Below are positions 51,740 to 60,304 of a DNA stretch of 64,000 bases, in pieces. Location of the stretch: contig NZ_CP096258.1 of the NCBI RefSeq assembly GCF_023205015.1, positions 1,922,001 through 1,986,000 of the forward strand. Direction: 5' to 3'. Below the pieces are notes generated by a model, which worked only from the letters and a program-made list of their open reading frames with translations, ran no database searches and had not been told where the DNA came from. The position numbers were made by a program, and so were the translations under genes. Numbering within the stretch: the stretch's first letter is position 1; every line of letters begins with the position of its first letter. Source of the DNA: Providencia rettgeri. Its GTDB lineage: Bacteria; Pseudomonadota; Gammaproteobacteria; Enterobacterales; Enterobacteriaceae.

Positions 51740-52228
51740 ATGGTTATAAAAATACAACACCTCCCACTATTATTGTGTTTGGTTTTAATTGGGTGTTCAT
51801 CGACACCGGTTAAAAGAACGCCACCACCACCGTTAAAAACACAGTTGTCAGATCCCATCATGACAATAGCGCAATTAAAAGACCAGCTAGAGCAGTGGTA
51901 TGGTACGCCTTATCATTATGGCGGAATGAATCAAAATGGTGTGGATTGTTCCGGTTTTGTCTATCGCACATTTAACGACCGTTTTGCCATTCAGTTACCT
52001 CGAACAACAGTAGATCAAACTCAATTAGGCACACGGATTGATAAATCTGATTTGATGCCAGGGGATTTGGTGTTTTTTAAAACAGGTTCAGGGGAGAATG
52101 GATTGCATGTGGGGATTTACGATACCGATAATACATTCATTCACGCATCAACGAGTAAAGGGGTGATCCGTTCATCAATGGATAACGTTTATTGGCGAAA
52201 AGTGTTTTGGCAAGCAAGACGTATCTAA
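51740..52228 (+). CDS. nlpC: NlpC/P60-family lipoprotein NlpC
   Basis: A 162-residue lipoprotein with the lipobox LIGC (Cys ~19), a proline-rich linker (RTPPPPLKT), then the NlpC/P60 peptidase domain. The Cys-His-His catalytic set is in GVDCSGFVYR, GLHVGIYD and FIHASTSKG. E. coli NlpC has the same order and WQARRI end. The enzyme is expected to cut peptidoglycan stem peptides. In E. coli it directly follows btuD; here the arn operon lies between. Confidence 0.92.
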   Translation: MVIKIQHLPLLLCLVLIGCSSTPVKRTPPPPLKTQLSDPIMTIAQLKDQLEQWYGTPYHYGGMNQNGVDCSGFVYRTFNDRFAIQLPRTTVDQTQLGTRIDKSDLMPGDLVFFKTGSGENGLHVGIYDTDNTFIHASTSKGVIRSSMDNVYWRKVFWQARRI

Positions 52229-52291
52229 ATTCACTATTTTATTCAGTGATTATGCTATCTTAAGGGCAAGTTTTGTTTTAAGGATAGCTTA

Positions 52292-53308
52292 ATGTCAACA
52301 GTACGTTTACTCATCTCTGGATCCTACGACCCTTGGTTTAACCTTGCGGTTGAAGAAACTATTTTTCGACAAATGCCAACTGACCAACGTGTTATGTTTC
52401 TCTGGCGAAATGCTGACACGGTGGTTATCGGGCGTGCGCAGAATCCGTGGAAAGAATGTAACACCCGAAGGATGGAAGAAGATAATGTTCGTTTAGCTCG
52501 GCGTAGTAGTGGTGGTGGCGCTGTTTTTCATGACTTAGGTAATACCTGTTTTACGTTTATGGCAGGAAAGCCGGAATATGATAAAACGGTGTCTACACAA
52601 ATTATTGTTGATGGGCTGGCGCTTGTCGGTATTAACGCAGAAATATCAGGTCGTAATGATTTAGTCTTAGAGACTGAAAGTGGCCCGCGAAAAATTTCGG
52701 GGTCTGCATACCGAGAAACGAAAGATAGAGGTTTTCATCATGGAACCTTACTGATTAATGCAGATTTAGGTCGCTTAGCAAATTATCTGAATCCAGATCC
52801 TAAAAAATTACAGGCCAAAGGGATCACTTCTGTACGTTCTCGTGTGGCGAATTTATCAGAGCTTGTCCCCCATATTTCTCATGAAATTGTTTGCGAAGGA
52901 ATAATTAAGAGCTTTTTTAATTACTTCGGTGAAACGGTCGAAGCAGAGTATATCTCCCCTGCAAAACTACCTGACTTGCCAAATTTTGCAGAAACCTTTG
53001 CTAAACAAAGTAGTTGGGAGTGGAATTTTGGACAAGCACCCGCTTTCTCCCATTATTCAGATACCCGTTTTCCTTGGGGAGGAGTCGAGTTTCATTTCGA
53101 TATCGAAAAAGGTGTGATAAATCGCTGTCAGTTTTTTACGGATAGCTTAGACCCATCTCCTTTGGAGTGGTTAAGTGAGCAATTGGCGGGTAAAGCATAT
53201 CAAACAGAAACGATACGCGCTTTGAGCAAAGAGATGGCCGTGAAATGGCCGCAATTGCAAGGACAGTTGGCCGATTTAGAAAACTGGTTAGTCCATGAGT
53301 TAAGTTAA
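52292..53308 (+). CDS. lplA: lipoate-protein ligase A
   Basis: A 338-residue enzyme equal in length to E. coli LplA. It shows PWFNLAVEETIFRQMP, VVIGRAQNPWKECN, RRSSGGGAVFHDLGNTCFTF (lipoate/ATP loop) and KISGSAYRET (catalytic Lys in the ligase fold). It uses ATP to attach free lipoate to the lipoyl domains of PDH, OGDH and the glycine cleavage H protein. Confidence 0.94.
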   Translation: MSTVRLLISGSYDPWFNLAVEETIFRQMPTDQRVMFLWRNADTVVIGRAQNPWKECNTRRMEEDNVRLARRSSGGGAVFHDLGNTCFTFMAGKPEYDKTVSTQIIVDGLALVGINAEISGRNDLVLETESGPRKISGSAYRETKDRGFHHGTLLINADLGRLANYLNPDPKKLQAKGITSVRSRVANLSELVPHISHEIVCEGIIKSFFNYFGETVEAEYISPAKLPDLPNFAETFAKQSSWEWNFGQAPAFSHYSDTRFPWGGVEFHFDIEKGVINRCQFFTDSLDPSPLEWLSEQLAGKAYQTETIRALSKEMAVKWPQLQGQLADLENWLVHELS

Positions 53309-53332
53309 AAAAAGAGCCGATATAATCGGCTC
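53307..53332 (-). terminator. terminator between lplA and the AraC-type gene
   Basis: GAGCCGA-TATAA-TCGGCTC with an A-run on the left, so it has a T-run for the minus-strand AraC-type transcript. It may also slow the lplA transcript. Confidence 0.75.
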
Positions 53333-53386
53333 AGACATAGACTATAAAATTGCAAATAATTAATAGGAAAGGACGTTCGAAAATAA

Positions 53387-53758
53387 TTAGTTATGACAGT
53401 TACAGGTCATAAAGCTTTTGCATTCAGGTAACTCACCTGATTGGCGAAATTTTGCAGGGGTTGTATCAAAGTGTTTCTTAAAGATACGGGTAAATGTCGC
53501 CTGTGAACTGAAGCCATATTGCAATGCGATATCAAGAATTGGTAAGTTACCTTCACGTAATGATTTAGCTGCTTCTAATAAACGACGTTTACGGACGTAT
53601 TCGCCAAGCGTGCAACCTTTCATTTCTTTGAAAACACGCTGTAAATGCCATTTTGAATAACCGCTTTTATCGGCAATTGTGTCGATTTTGATGCCTTCAT
53701 TGCGCTGCAACTGGCTTTCAAGCCATTTAACAATATCGTTGACTACACTTTCTGACAT
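53387..53758 (-). CDS. small AraC-family activator of the MarA/SoxS/AarP class
   Basis: A 123-residue protein that consists only of the AraC-type DNA-binding domain with two helix-turn-helices: IDTIADKSGYSKWHLQRVFKEMKGCTLGEYVRKRRLLEAAKSL and ILDIALQYGFSSQATFTRIFKKHFDTTPAKFRQ. MarA, SoxS, PqrA and the Providencia regulator AarP have this build and activate efflux and resistance genes. It is most likely the local AarP-type protein, but I have not verified identity. The C-terminal CKSFMTCNCHN holds three cysteines. ATG 53758 has AGGAGG six bases upstream. Confidence 0.85.
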   Translation of the reverse strand: MSESVVNDIVKWLESQLQRNEGIKIDTIADKSGYSKWHLQRVFKEMKGCTLGEYVRKRRLLEAAKSLREGNLPILDIALQYGFSSQATFTRIFKKHFDTTPAKFRQSGELPECKSFMTCNCHN

Positions 53759-54303
53759 ATTTACCTCCTACTCAAGTAGGCTATTGTTCATTAATAACTA
53801 ATAATAACTCACGAAATTAGGGTCTATTCTTCCTGTTTTTCCGATATATCGATAGGCTAAACGTGCGGTTTTTTAATGAGAATAGCTATCACTACAATAG
53901 ATGTTGAAAAAATTAACATTTTAAACATACACTATTGTATGTTTAAAATTCTTTAAATTCAAGTGATTGCATTTTATTTGTTATTTTTTTAGGTGGTGGT
54001 AAGGCACTATGTTCATTATGTTCAAAATAATTGTCCAAGCTATTCGAAATTATTAACCAAGTAAACAATTGAAAAATTATTGTTTCTTTTATAATCGTTT
54101 TTTTATAACAATAGACAGGAAATCCCGAGGTAAATTATTCTGGTGGATAATCGCCATAACTGGCAATTTTTTAGGAGGGATCACTCATGTAAGTGAATTA
54201 AAGGGTTCTATGGTAAATTTCATCTCTAGCTTAATCCCCATTTGGGGTTGGAAGGTATTCAGAAAATTACCATTAGAAGCCCATTTATCTATTTATTATT
54301 CTT
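53759..54303. other. 545-bp intergenic region with a strong palindrome
   Basis: It contains the AraC-type gene's promoter and a perfect 13-bp inverted repeat at 53918-53949. An 84-codon frame at 54069-54323 has a TTG start and no ribosome site, and I do not accept it. A weaker AAACAAT/ATTGTTT hairpin followed by T-rich sequence lies near 54063-54087. The rest is AT-rich with no supported gene. Confidence 0.5.
53918..53949. promoter_or_regulatory. inverted repeat resembling an MntR-type operator
   Basis: Arms ATTTTAAACATAC and GTATGTTTAAAAT with a 6-base centre. The 22-bp core has AAACATA...TATGTTT half-sites with the same spacing as enteric MntR boxes, but the inner GC...GC bases differ. No Mn gene is adjacent. 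It may instead be an AT-rich hairpin in the leader of an unseen transcript. Confidence 0.35.
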
Positions 54304-55356
54304 TTATTTTATGCGAGATATAGAAAGAATTTGTTTGCTCCATTCTATTTGTTCTGGTGTGCCTTCTATGCGCTGGCCATACATTTGAATAATTTGGTTA
54401 CCTTGGGTATCAAAGACCTCAAGGCTTGTTACAAAGCCATCTTTAGTTGGCTTGCGTGTGACCCAGCACTCAGAAATGCCACTTTCAATGAGATGAAGTT
54501 TAAAGTTTGTACTTGAAATATTTAACCAATCAGTTTGAGAGCTTTCAACAGAGAGTGATGATAGTTCATTTATTTTTCCTGTAAATATTTGCACGCATCC
54601 ACGGTTTCCTACAAAGAGCATCACTTCATTTTGTGCTTGGTATGCAAGGGAAAGCAGATCAGATAAGGCCGTTGAAGGTACTTGCCATGCTAATTCTTGG
54701 CTAACAGCGCGAAAAACTTGCTGACGACTTAGATTGTGTTTCTTTAATATGCCAAAAAACTGATGAACATTTGTCATATCACGCCATTGCTGTTCTAATT
54801 GAGAGGCGAGTTCTTCGCTGATTTTCTGTTCTGAAAATGGTGAAATGGTTTTAGGTTCTATAGGCGGATTCTCTGATGTGCTGTAGCGTTCTATCAAGGC
54901 TTGCCAAGCCGCTATATCAGTGTTGTCGGTGGAAAAAACCTTGTGTAAAGAATCTCCATATTTATCGAAAAATTGAATGCTGTGGCGAGTTCCCTCTGAC
55001 GTTTTTTCAGAGAGTGCAAAAATTGAACTCCATTGTGCAAAGAACATACGTAAGTCTAATGCTTTAGGGTTTAGAAATAGCCCACCGTGATTGCTAAATT
55101 TCGGGTTATTATATGCACCTGTTTGAATACTAACAGCGTACTGATTACGAGTGATCCCTATAGCTTTCCCTATTGTGGTTAAATCTTGTAGGATATCAAC
55201 AGGTTTACTGACCAATCGTTGAACATTATCTTTGCCGACACGACAATGAATTAATTGGGCTTCTGATACGCCAAGTAAGGCCGCTATTTCTTGGGCGTGC
55301 TTATGAGTGTACGTTTTTTTAGCTTGTAGGTAATCATGATAGAGGTCTGAATTCAC
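54304..55356 (-). CDS. hemS: heme-handling/degrading protein HemS (HmuS family)
   Basis: A 350-residue cytosolic protein with two related halves, as in Yersinia HemS and E. coli ChuS: KKTYTHKHAQEIAALLGVSEAQLIHCRVG, GLFLNPKALDLRMFFAQWSSIFALSEKT and the C-terminal LIESGISECWVTRKPTKDGFVTSLEVFDTQGNQIIQMYGQR. These proteins receive heme inside the cell and release iron or pass heme on. GTG 55356 has AAGGA at about seven bases; the longer frame to 55386 has no ribosome site. It lies ~120 bp downstream of hemR on the same strand. Confidence 0.9.
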   Translation of the reverse strand: MNSDLYHDYLQAKKTYTHKHAQEIAALLGVSEAQLIHCRVGKDNVQRLVSKPVDILQDLTTIGKAIGITRNQYAVSIQTGAYNNPKFSNHGGLFLNPKALDLRMFFAQWSSIFALSEKTSEGTRHSIQFFDKYGDSLHKVFSTDNTDIAAWQALIERYSTSENPPIEPKTISPFSEQKISEELASQLEQQWRDMTNVHQFFGILKKHNLSRQQVFRAVSQELAWQVPSTALSDLLSLAYQAQNEVMLFVGNRGCVQIFTGKINELSSLSVESSQTDWLNISSTNFKLHLIESGISECWVTRKPTKDGFVTSLEVFDTQGNQIIQMYGQRIEGTPEQIEWSKQILSISRIK

Positions 55357-55477
55357 AAGTTTTTCCTTAATAAAATGACAAAACACAGTGATGAGTTATC
55401 AACTGACAACCGATTTATTTCTATACTGCAGATAAATTCAATAAAATCAGTTGATAACATGGTTTTTTACTACTTAA

Positions 55478-57634
55478 CTACCAGTTGTAATTTATGTTGA
55501 TATAAAAGTTTCGGCCTTCCTGAGGAACTCCCATAGAAGAGACATATTGCTTATCAAATGCATTTTTCATTGTGAGAGTCGAACTTAATCCTTTTATGAA
55601 TTGATCTGCTTGGTAATTTACATAGAAATCATGAATGCTATAGCCTGCATGCTGAATGACTTCTTTATGATAACGATCTAAACCTTGGCTTGATTTGTGA
55701 TGCCACTTTTTATATTTATCATTACCTTGAAGTTGAGTTTTTGCAGAGAATTCCCCAATCCAGCCTAGAGTAAAGCCAGTACTAGCAACCGGTATATTTA
55801 ACCGAGTCGTTAGTGTTTCAGGGCGTATAGACGAAAGAGAATAATGAGAGCTGTCTTCTCTACCTGTGGTTTTATTGTGATTGATATTTAATTCAAACCA
55901 TGGTGTTCTGTAGCTTATAAAGCTATCGATGCCATAAATGGATGCGCTGGGAATATTGATATAATAAAGCTCATCGGGGAACCATTGGCCATACCTTGGC
56001 GTATAGAGGCCTTCAAGGGCAATATGGTTTTTAGATTTGGTCTTAAAGTAGGTTGAACCAAATTGAAGGTCGCTATTATCAATAAGTACCCCATCAAAAC
56101 TGAATTTTACGCCTGTTTCGAGGGTTTTATTCGTTTCTGGACGTAAATCAGGCGATGGGCGAAAGTTTGAGCGAGTGCCAAAAAAAGGTATAGTGAAATG
56201 GTTTGAATTATTATAAAGCTCAGACATACGTGGAGTACGGTATGCCTCAGCGTATGATGAAAAAAGATTGAGCCAATGGGTTGGAGTAATACTAACAGCC
56301 ATACGGGATGACAAGTTGGTATGTTTACTTTCAGGGAAATTATTCCTCGATGCGCGGTATTGTGTAAAGCGCGTTCCAATTGATAAAGTTAACGGTAATT
56401 GATGCAATGTCATGTCATTAACCAACCAGCCTGACATGTTGTCGAGTTCTGCTGGTGGATAACTTATTGCGTACTGATTTGACGTTTGCTTTTGCTGATA
56501 ATATTCGAAACCACTTTGAATATGATGATTTACCCAGTTATGCATAGGTAAAGTGAAGCTATTAGTAAATTTAGTCCCATAGGTATATTGATTGCGAGCT
56601 TCAGAACCATACTCTTTTGGTTTTTTCTTGATCTTAACTGTATCAGTTTGATCTAAATATAAATCTGTATAATAAATATCCCACTGAGCTTGCCAATTTA
56701 TCTCATTTTTGGGTGTAAAAAATTGGCTAATGGCAATATCTCGCTGATGGCTTTGCCTTTCATGCGGTGTATTTGGATATCTATTTTTTTCTGTGGGTTT
56801 AGCGGGTTGTTTTACCCCTAAACTATTGTTGCGATATTCTTTTAATTGTAACGTCAAATAATATGAAGGGTGGGCAAGCCAGCTGCTTTTGAGCATCCAG
56901 TTATTTAGCTGTTCAGTATTATCAACGTTTTCAAATTCGGGTGAGCCGAGTAGGTACTTTTTACGTTGACTGTAGCTGAATAGGGTATCCGTTGATTCAG
57001 TTCTGCCCAACAGCGTTGCACCTGCATAGTAACCGTGGTTATTACGGTTAATACCGCTGAATACCTGACCGCCGAATTTTTGCCCAGGTTTTAATATATC
57101 AGCTGCAGTTATTGTTTTGAATGAGACAACCCCAGCCAATGCACCGCCGCCATGATGTACAGATGATGCACCTTTATGGATAAATACTTTTTTTATTAAG
57201 GTGGGGTCAATAAATGTAGCTTCATATAGGCCTGAATAAAAGTCCTGAGTGATATTATCAACAGTAACTTTCACGCCTCGTGAATCATAACCTCGCATTT
57301 GAATGCCTTGGCCATAAGTGCTATTGGAACCAGAAACAAAGACCCCAGCTTGGCCTTTTAGTAAATCTAAGGCGGATGTTGCAGATTGATATTCAGGTGA
57401 TTTTGCATCAATGACATCGACTTGTTCTGCTACAGCGATATTTTCTAAACTAAGAGGGGAGCTAGAAACATGAATAATGTCCCGAGTATCCGTTTTTGAC
57501 ATTGTATTTGTAGGTGATGAATTTTCAGCCAAAACTGTGTTACTAAACCCAGTCATGACGACAGTAGCAGCAAGCGCGGAGAATGATATTTTGTGTTCTT
57601 GATGGGCTGATGTAGAGATCGATTTAAACAACAT
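55478..57634 (-). CDS. hemR: TonB-dependent outer membrane heme receptor (HemR/HmuR type)
   Basis: A 718-residue outer-membrane receptor. The signal peptide ends near VLA (FSALAATVVMTGFSNTVLAEN). A TonB box-like DIIHVSS follows, then a plug domain (SALDLLKGQAGVFVSGSNSTYGQGIQMRGYDSRGVKVTVDN) and a beta-barrel ending in the aromatic ININYNW. Heme-receptor hallmarks are SSYAEAYRTPRMSELYN (FRAP-like box), a His in the following loop (NNSNHF) and SPDLRPETNKTLETG (NPDL-like box). It should bring heme to the periplasm. No periplasmic binding protein or ABC transporter (hemTUV) is in the window. A Fur box lies ~180 bp upstream. Confidence 0.9.
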   Translation of the reverse strand: MLFKSISTSAHQEHKISFSALAATVVMTGFSNTVLAENSSPTNTMSKTDTRDIIHVSSSPLSLENIAVAEQVDVIDAKSPEYQSATSALDLLKGQAGVFVSGSNSTYGQGIQMRGYDSRGVKVTVDNITQDFYSGLYEATFIDPTLIKKVFIHKGASSVHHGGGALAGVVSFKTITAADILKPGQKFGGQVFSGINRNNHGYYAGATLLGRTESTDTLFSYSQRKKYLLGSPEFENVDNTEQLNNWMLKSSWLAHPSYYLTLQLKEYRNNSLGVKQPAKPTEKNRYPNTPHERQSHQRDIAISQFFTPKNEINWQAQWDIYYTDLYLDQTDTVKIKKKPKEYGSEARNQYTYGTKFTNSFTLPMHNWVNHHIQSGFEYYQQKQTSNQYAISYPPAELDNMSGWLVNDMTLHQLPLTLSIGTRFTQYRASRNNFPESKHTNLSSRMAVSITPTHWLNLFSSYAEAYRTPRMSELYNNSNHFTIPFFGTRSNFRPSPDLRPETNKTLETGVKFSFDGVLIDNSDLQFGSTYFKTKSKNHIALEGLYTPRYGQWFPDELYYINIPSASIYGIDSFISYRTPWFELNINHNKTTGREDSSHYSLSSIRPETLTTRLNIPVASTGFTLGWIGEFSAKTQLQGNDKYKKWHHKSSQGLDRYHKEVIQHAGYSIHDFYVNYQADQFIKGLSSTLTMKNAFDKQYVSSMGVPQEGRNFYININYNW

Positions 57635-57811
57635 AGGAAATCCTTTCCTTTGGTTTCAGAATTTGCTGGCTGCCTGGATAAATTATCTGGGTGGCATGCA
57701 ATAAGTATTTACGTAACGTATTTGTTTATTTGAACTATTTGGTTCTGTAATGTTGTAGCGAATAGCAGGGGCTAGGCTACTGGTGATCTAACGGATAAAT
57801 TCGTTCGTAGT

Positions 57812-57824
57812 GAGAATTATTATC
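57812..57824 (-). promoter_or_regulatory. Fur box upstream of hemR
   Basis: On the minus strand GATAATAATTCTC is one base off the 6-1-6 Fur motif GATAATnATTATC, in an AT-rich promoter region. This fits iron-repressed hemR-hemS. The other ~350 bp of this gap shows no gene. Confidence 0.65.
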
Positions 57825-57942
57825 GTTAGTGAGTGGTGGGTCAAGATATTTCTGGATTAAAATATCGTTATCTTGTAATTAACTGAATTATTATATCGCA
57901 GTGGTTATATTTAAATGATAATTATATTTTTTTGAATATAAA

Positions 57943-57975
57943 AAGCCCTTTAGTGTTTATTTTACTAAAGGGCTT
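57943..57975 (-). terminator. Rho-independent terminator of aroH
   Basis: AAGCCCTTTAGT / ACTAAAGGGCTT arms with a 9-base loop and a T-rich tail on the minus strand, ~30 bp past the aroH stop. Confidence 0.88.
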
Positions 57976-58005
57976 ATCGTAAGAAATAAGTTGGAATTAT
58001 GGGGG

Positions 58006-59055
58006 TTATTTAAAACGAGACTCAACAGCTTGAGCAAGAATTTCAATAAGTTGTTCGGTATCTTCCCAGCCAAGGCATGGATCGGTAATCGATTGACCAT
58101 AAACTAGCGGTTGGTCAGAAACCACTTTTTGTGTACCTTCAATTAAGAAGCTTTCTGCCATCACTCCACTGATAGCGGTCGAGCCATCTTTTATTTGTTC
58201 CGCAATATCTCGTGCAACTTCGAGTTGGCGACGATGAATTTTTTGGCAATTACCATGACTGAAATCGACCACTAAATGCTCTGGCAATTCAAACTTACGT
58301 AGTTTGTCGCAAGCTGCGGCTAAGTCACCGGCAGTGTAATTCGGCTGTTTGCCGCCACGCATAATAATATGCCCATGCGGGTTACCACTGGTTTGGTAAA
58401 TGGTCATTTGCCCGTTTTTATCCGGTGATAAAAACATATGCTGTGCTTTTGCCGCTCTTATCGCATCAATAGCAATATTTATATTACCGTCAGTCCCATT
58501 TTTGAATCCAACCGGGCAAGACAGTGCGGATGCCATTTCACGGTGGATTTGGCTCTCTGTTGTACGGGCTCCAATAGCTCCCCAACTAATGAGGTCTGCA
58601 ATATATTGTCCAGTAACCATATCAAGAAATTCGGTTGCTGTAGCTAGCCCTAATTGATTAACTTCAATCAGTAACTTACGTGCTAAGCGGATGCCTGTAT
58701 TGACTTGGCAAGAGTTGTCGAGGTTAGGATCAGAAATTAACCCTTTCCAACCAACCACAGTACGTGGTTTTTCAAAGTAAGTTCGCATGACAATTTCTAA
58801 ACGGTCTTGATGGCGTTCTCTTAATACATTTAATTTTTTCGCGTATTCAATCGCGGCATCAATGTCATGAATCGAACAAGGGCCGACAATGACAAGTAGA
58901 CGAGGATCTTTACCAGATAGAATTTGTTCAATTCTTTTACGTGACGTTGTCACGTTATCAGCCACTTTTTGGGAAATGGGAAACTCATCAGCGAGAGTTT
59001 GTGGGGTAATTAAGCTATCCACTCTCGCAGTACGTAATTCATCAGTTTTGTGCAT
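58006..59055 (-). CDS. aroH: 3-deoxy-7-phosphoheptulonate (DAHP) synthase, AroH type
   Basis: A 349-residue class I DAHP synthase, which joins phosphoenolpyruvate and erythrose-4-phosphate in the first step of aromatic synthesis. It shows VIVGPCSIHD, RTYFEKPRTVVGWKGLISDP, GARTTESQIHREMASALSCPVGFKNGTDG and DFSHGNCQK (metal and substrate residues). The N-terminal MHKTDELRTARVDSLITP and the next-door ppsR-ppsA match the Trp-sensitive AroH of E. coli better than AroF or AroG. ATG 59055 is the family start; an in-frame TTG lies four codons upstream. No clear trp operator was seen. Confidence 0.9.
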   Translation of the reverse strand: MHKTDELRTARVDSLITPQTLADEFPISQKVADNVTTSRKRIEQILSGKDPRLLVIVGPCSIHDIDAAIEYAKKLNVLRERHQDRLEIVMRTYFEKPRTVVGWKGLISDPNLDNSCQVNTGIRLARKLLIEVNQLGLATATEFLDMVTGQYIADLISWGAIGARTTESQIHREMASALSCPVGFKNGTDGNINIAIDAIRAAKAQHMFLSPDKNGQMTIYQTSGNPHGHIIMRGGKQPNYTAGDLAAACDKLRKFELPEHLVVDFSHGNCQKIHRRQLEVARDIAEQIKDGSTAISGVMAESFLIEGTQKVVSDQPLVYGQSITDPCLGWEDTEQLIEILAQAVESRFK

Positions 59056-59094
59056 TTTCTTTCTCAAAGAACTTTAATAGGCATATGCCCTATA

Positions 59095-59110
59095 AGTGAT
59101 TAAGATCACA
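59095..59110 (-). promoter_or_regulatory. candidate CRP site upstream of aroH
   Basis: On the minus strand TGTGA-TCTTAA-TCACT matches the CRP half-sites at 9 of 10 bases. It sits ~40 bp before the aroH start, next to an inverted repeat ATAGGCATATGCCCTAT (59081-59097). CRP control of aroH is not established, so this is a pattern match. Confidence 0.35.
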
Positions 59111-59178
59111 ATAAACGAATGTGGCTTAATTTCAACCTCCAACTTAGCAGGAATGAATATTTTTTTTATTTGTATTCA

Positions 59179-60042
59179 TTAAAATATTCGTCTTTGTAAG
59201 CCCATGGTATCAATCACTTTTGCAGAAATTTCTTCAACAGAATAGTTCGTCGTGTTTAAGTAATTGATTTTATTTTGTCGAAATAAAGCTTCAACTTCCG
59301 CTATCTCAATACGACATTGTCTGATGGAGGCATAACGGCTATTTTCACGGCGCTCTTCACGAATGGCTGCTAACCGTTCAGGGCTGATCGTTAAACCGAA
59401 TAACTTATGAGTATATGGGCGCAACGCGGCAGGTAACTGTAAGTTATCCATATCATCAGCCGTAAACGGGTAATTTGCGGCTTGGATCCCAAATTGCATC
59501 GCTAAATAGAGGCTTGTCGGCGTTTTACCGCAACGTGAAACACCAATAAGTATCACTTGGGCTTGGTCTAAATTACGTAAAGAAATCCCATCGTCATGAG
59601 CTAGTGTGTATTCAATAGCAGCTATACGTGCATCATATTGATTCATATTCTGCATAGACAAACCATGAGTTCGGTTGAGTTTTGGCTCAGGTTCTAGGCC
59701 AACTTCCTTTTGAATTGGCGCGACTAAACTTTGGACGATATCTTGGCAAAACCCAGCACTTTGGGTGATGATTTGCTTTACTTCAGGGGAGATAATCGAA
59801 TAGAACACTAAAGGGCGTAGCTGGGTTTCTTGGAAAATAACATCAATTTTTTGTTTAATTTCCTGTGCGCGGGTTTCGCTCGTCACAAACGGCAGAGTAT
59901 AAGAAATAAATGACAGAGGAAATTGAGAAAGTACGGCGTGCCCCAAAGTTTCAGCGGTGATCGCGGTTCCATCAGAAATAAAGAAAACAGTACGTTGAAC
60001 TTGGCTTGCCATATTATTCATTGTTCCTAATTCGGTCATCAT
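59179..60042 (-). CDS. ppsR: phosphoenolpyruvate synthase regulatory kinase/pyrophosphorylase PpsR
   Basis: A 287-residue DUF299 protein: VFFISDGTAITAETLGHAVLSQFP at the N terminus, YDARIAAIEYTLAHDDGISLRNLDQAQVILIGVSRCGKTPTSLYLA with the P-loop GVSRCGKT near residue 155, and RQCRIEIAEVEALF. E. coli PpsR inactivates PpsA by ADP-dependent phosphorylation of a threonine and reactivates it by phosphorolysis. It is divergent from ppsA, 262 bp away. The start may be the first, second or third Met (residues 1, 2 or 8). Confidence 0.93.
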   Translation of the reverse strand: MMTELGTMNNMASQVQRTVFFISDGTAITAETLGHAVLSQFPLSFISYTLPFVTSETRAQEIKQKIDVIFQETQLRPLVFYSIISPEVKQIITQSAGFCQDIVQSLVAPIQKEVGLEPEPKLNRTHGLSMQNMNQYDARIAAIEYTLAHDDGISLRNLDQAQVILIGVSRCGKTPTSLYLAMQFGIQAANYPFTADDMDNLQLPAALRPYTHKLFGLTISPERLAAIREERRENSRYASIRQCRIEIAEVEALFRQNKINYLNTTNYSVEEISAKVIDTMGLQRRIF

Positions 60043-60304
60043 TATTTGTCTCTTATTGTATTTATCACTGGATATTGGGAGATATTATCTTTGTTTAAAG
60101 TTTAAAAATTAGTTTATAGGGGGAACTATAGCCATTTTTTGAACGATTTTTAGAACAAAAAAGTTTTCTTCAGTGATGGAACGATTCACTAGTCCATCTT
60201 CTCTTATCGTCTGTGCTAGTCTATTTCACGAGGCGAATTTTCGCCAACGAGATTTTTTACGATTTGTACTCTGTCACTAAATTGCTATAAAAGGATCGCT
60301 TTCA

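Noticed and set aside
54069..54323. 84-codon frame with TTG start before hemS
   Set aside because: Poor start, no ribosome site, and an AT-driven composition; it overlaps the hemS end.
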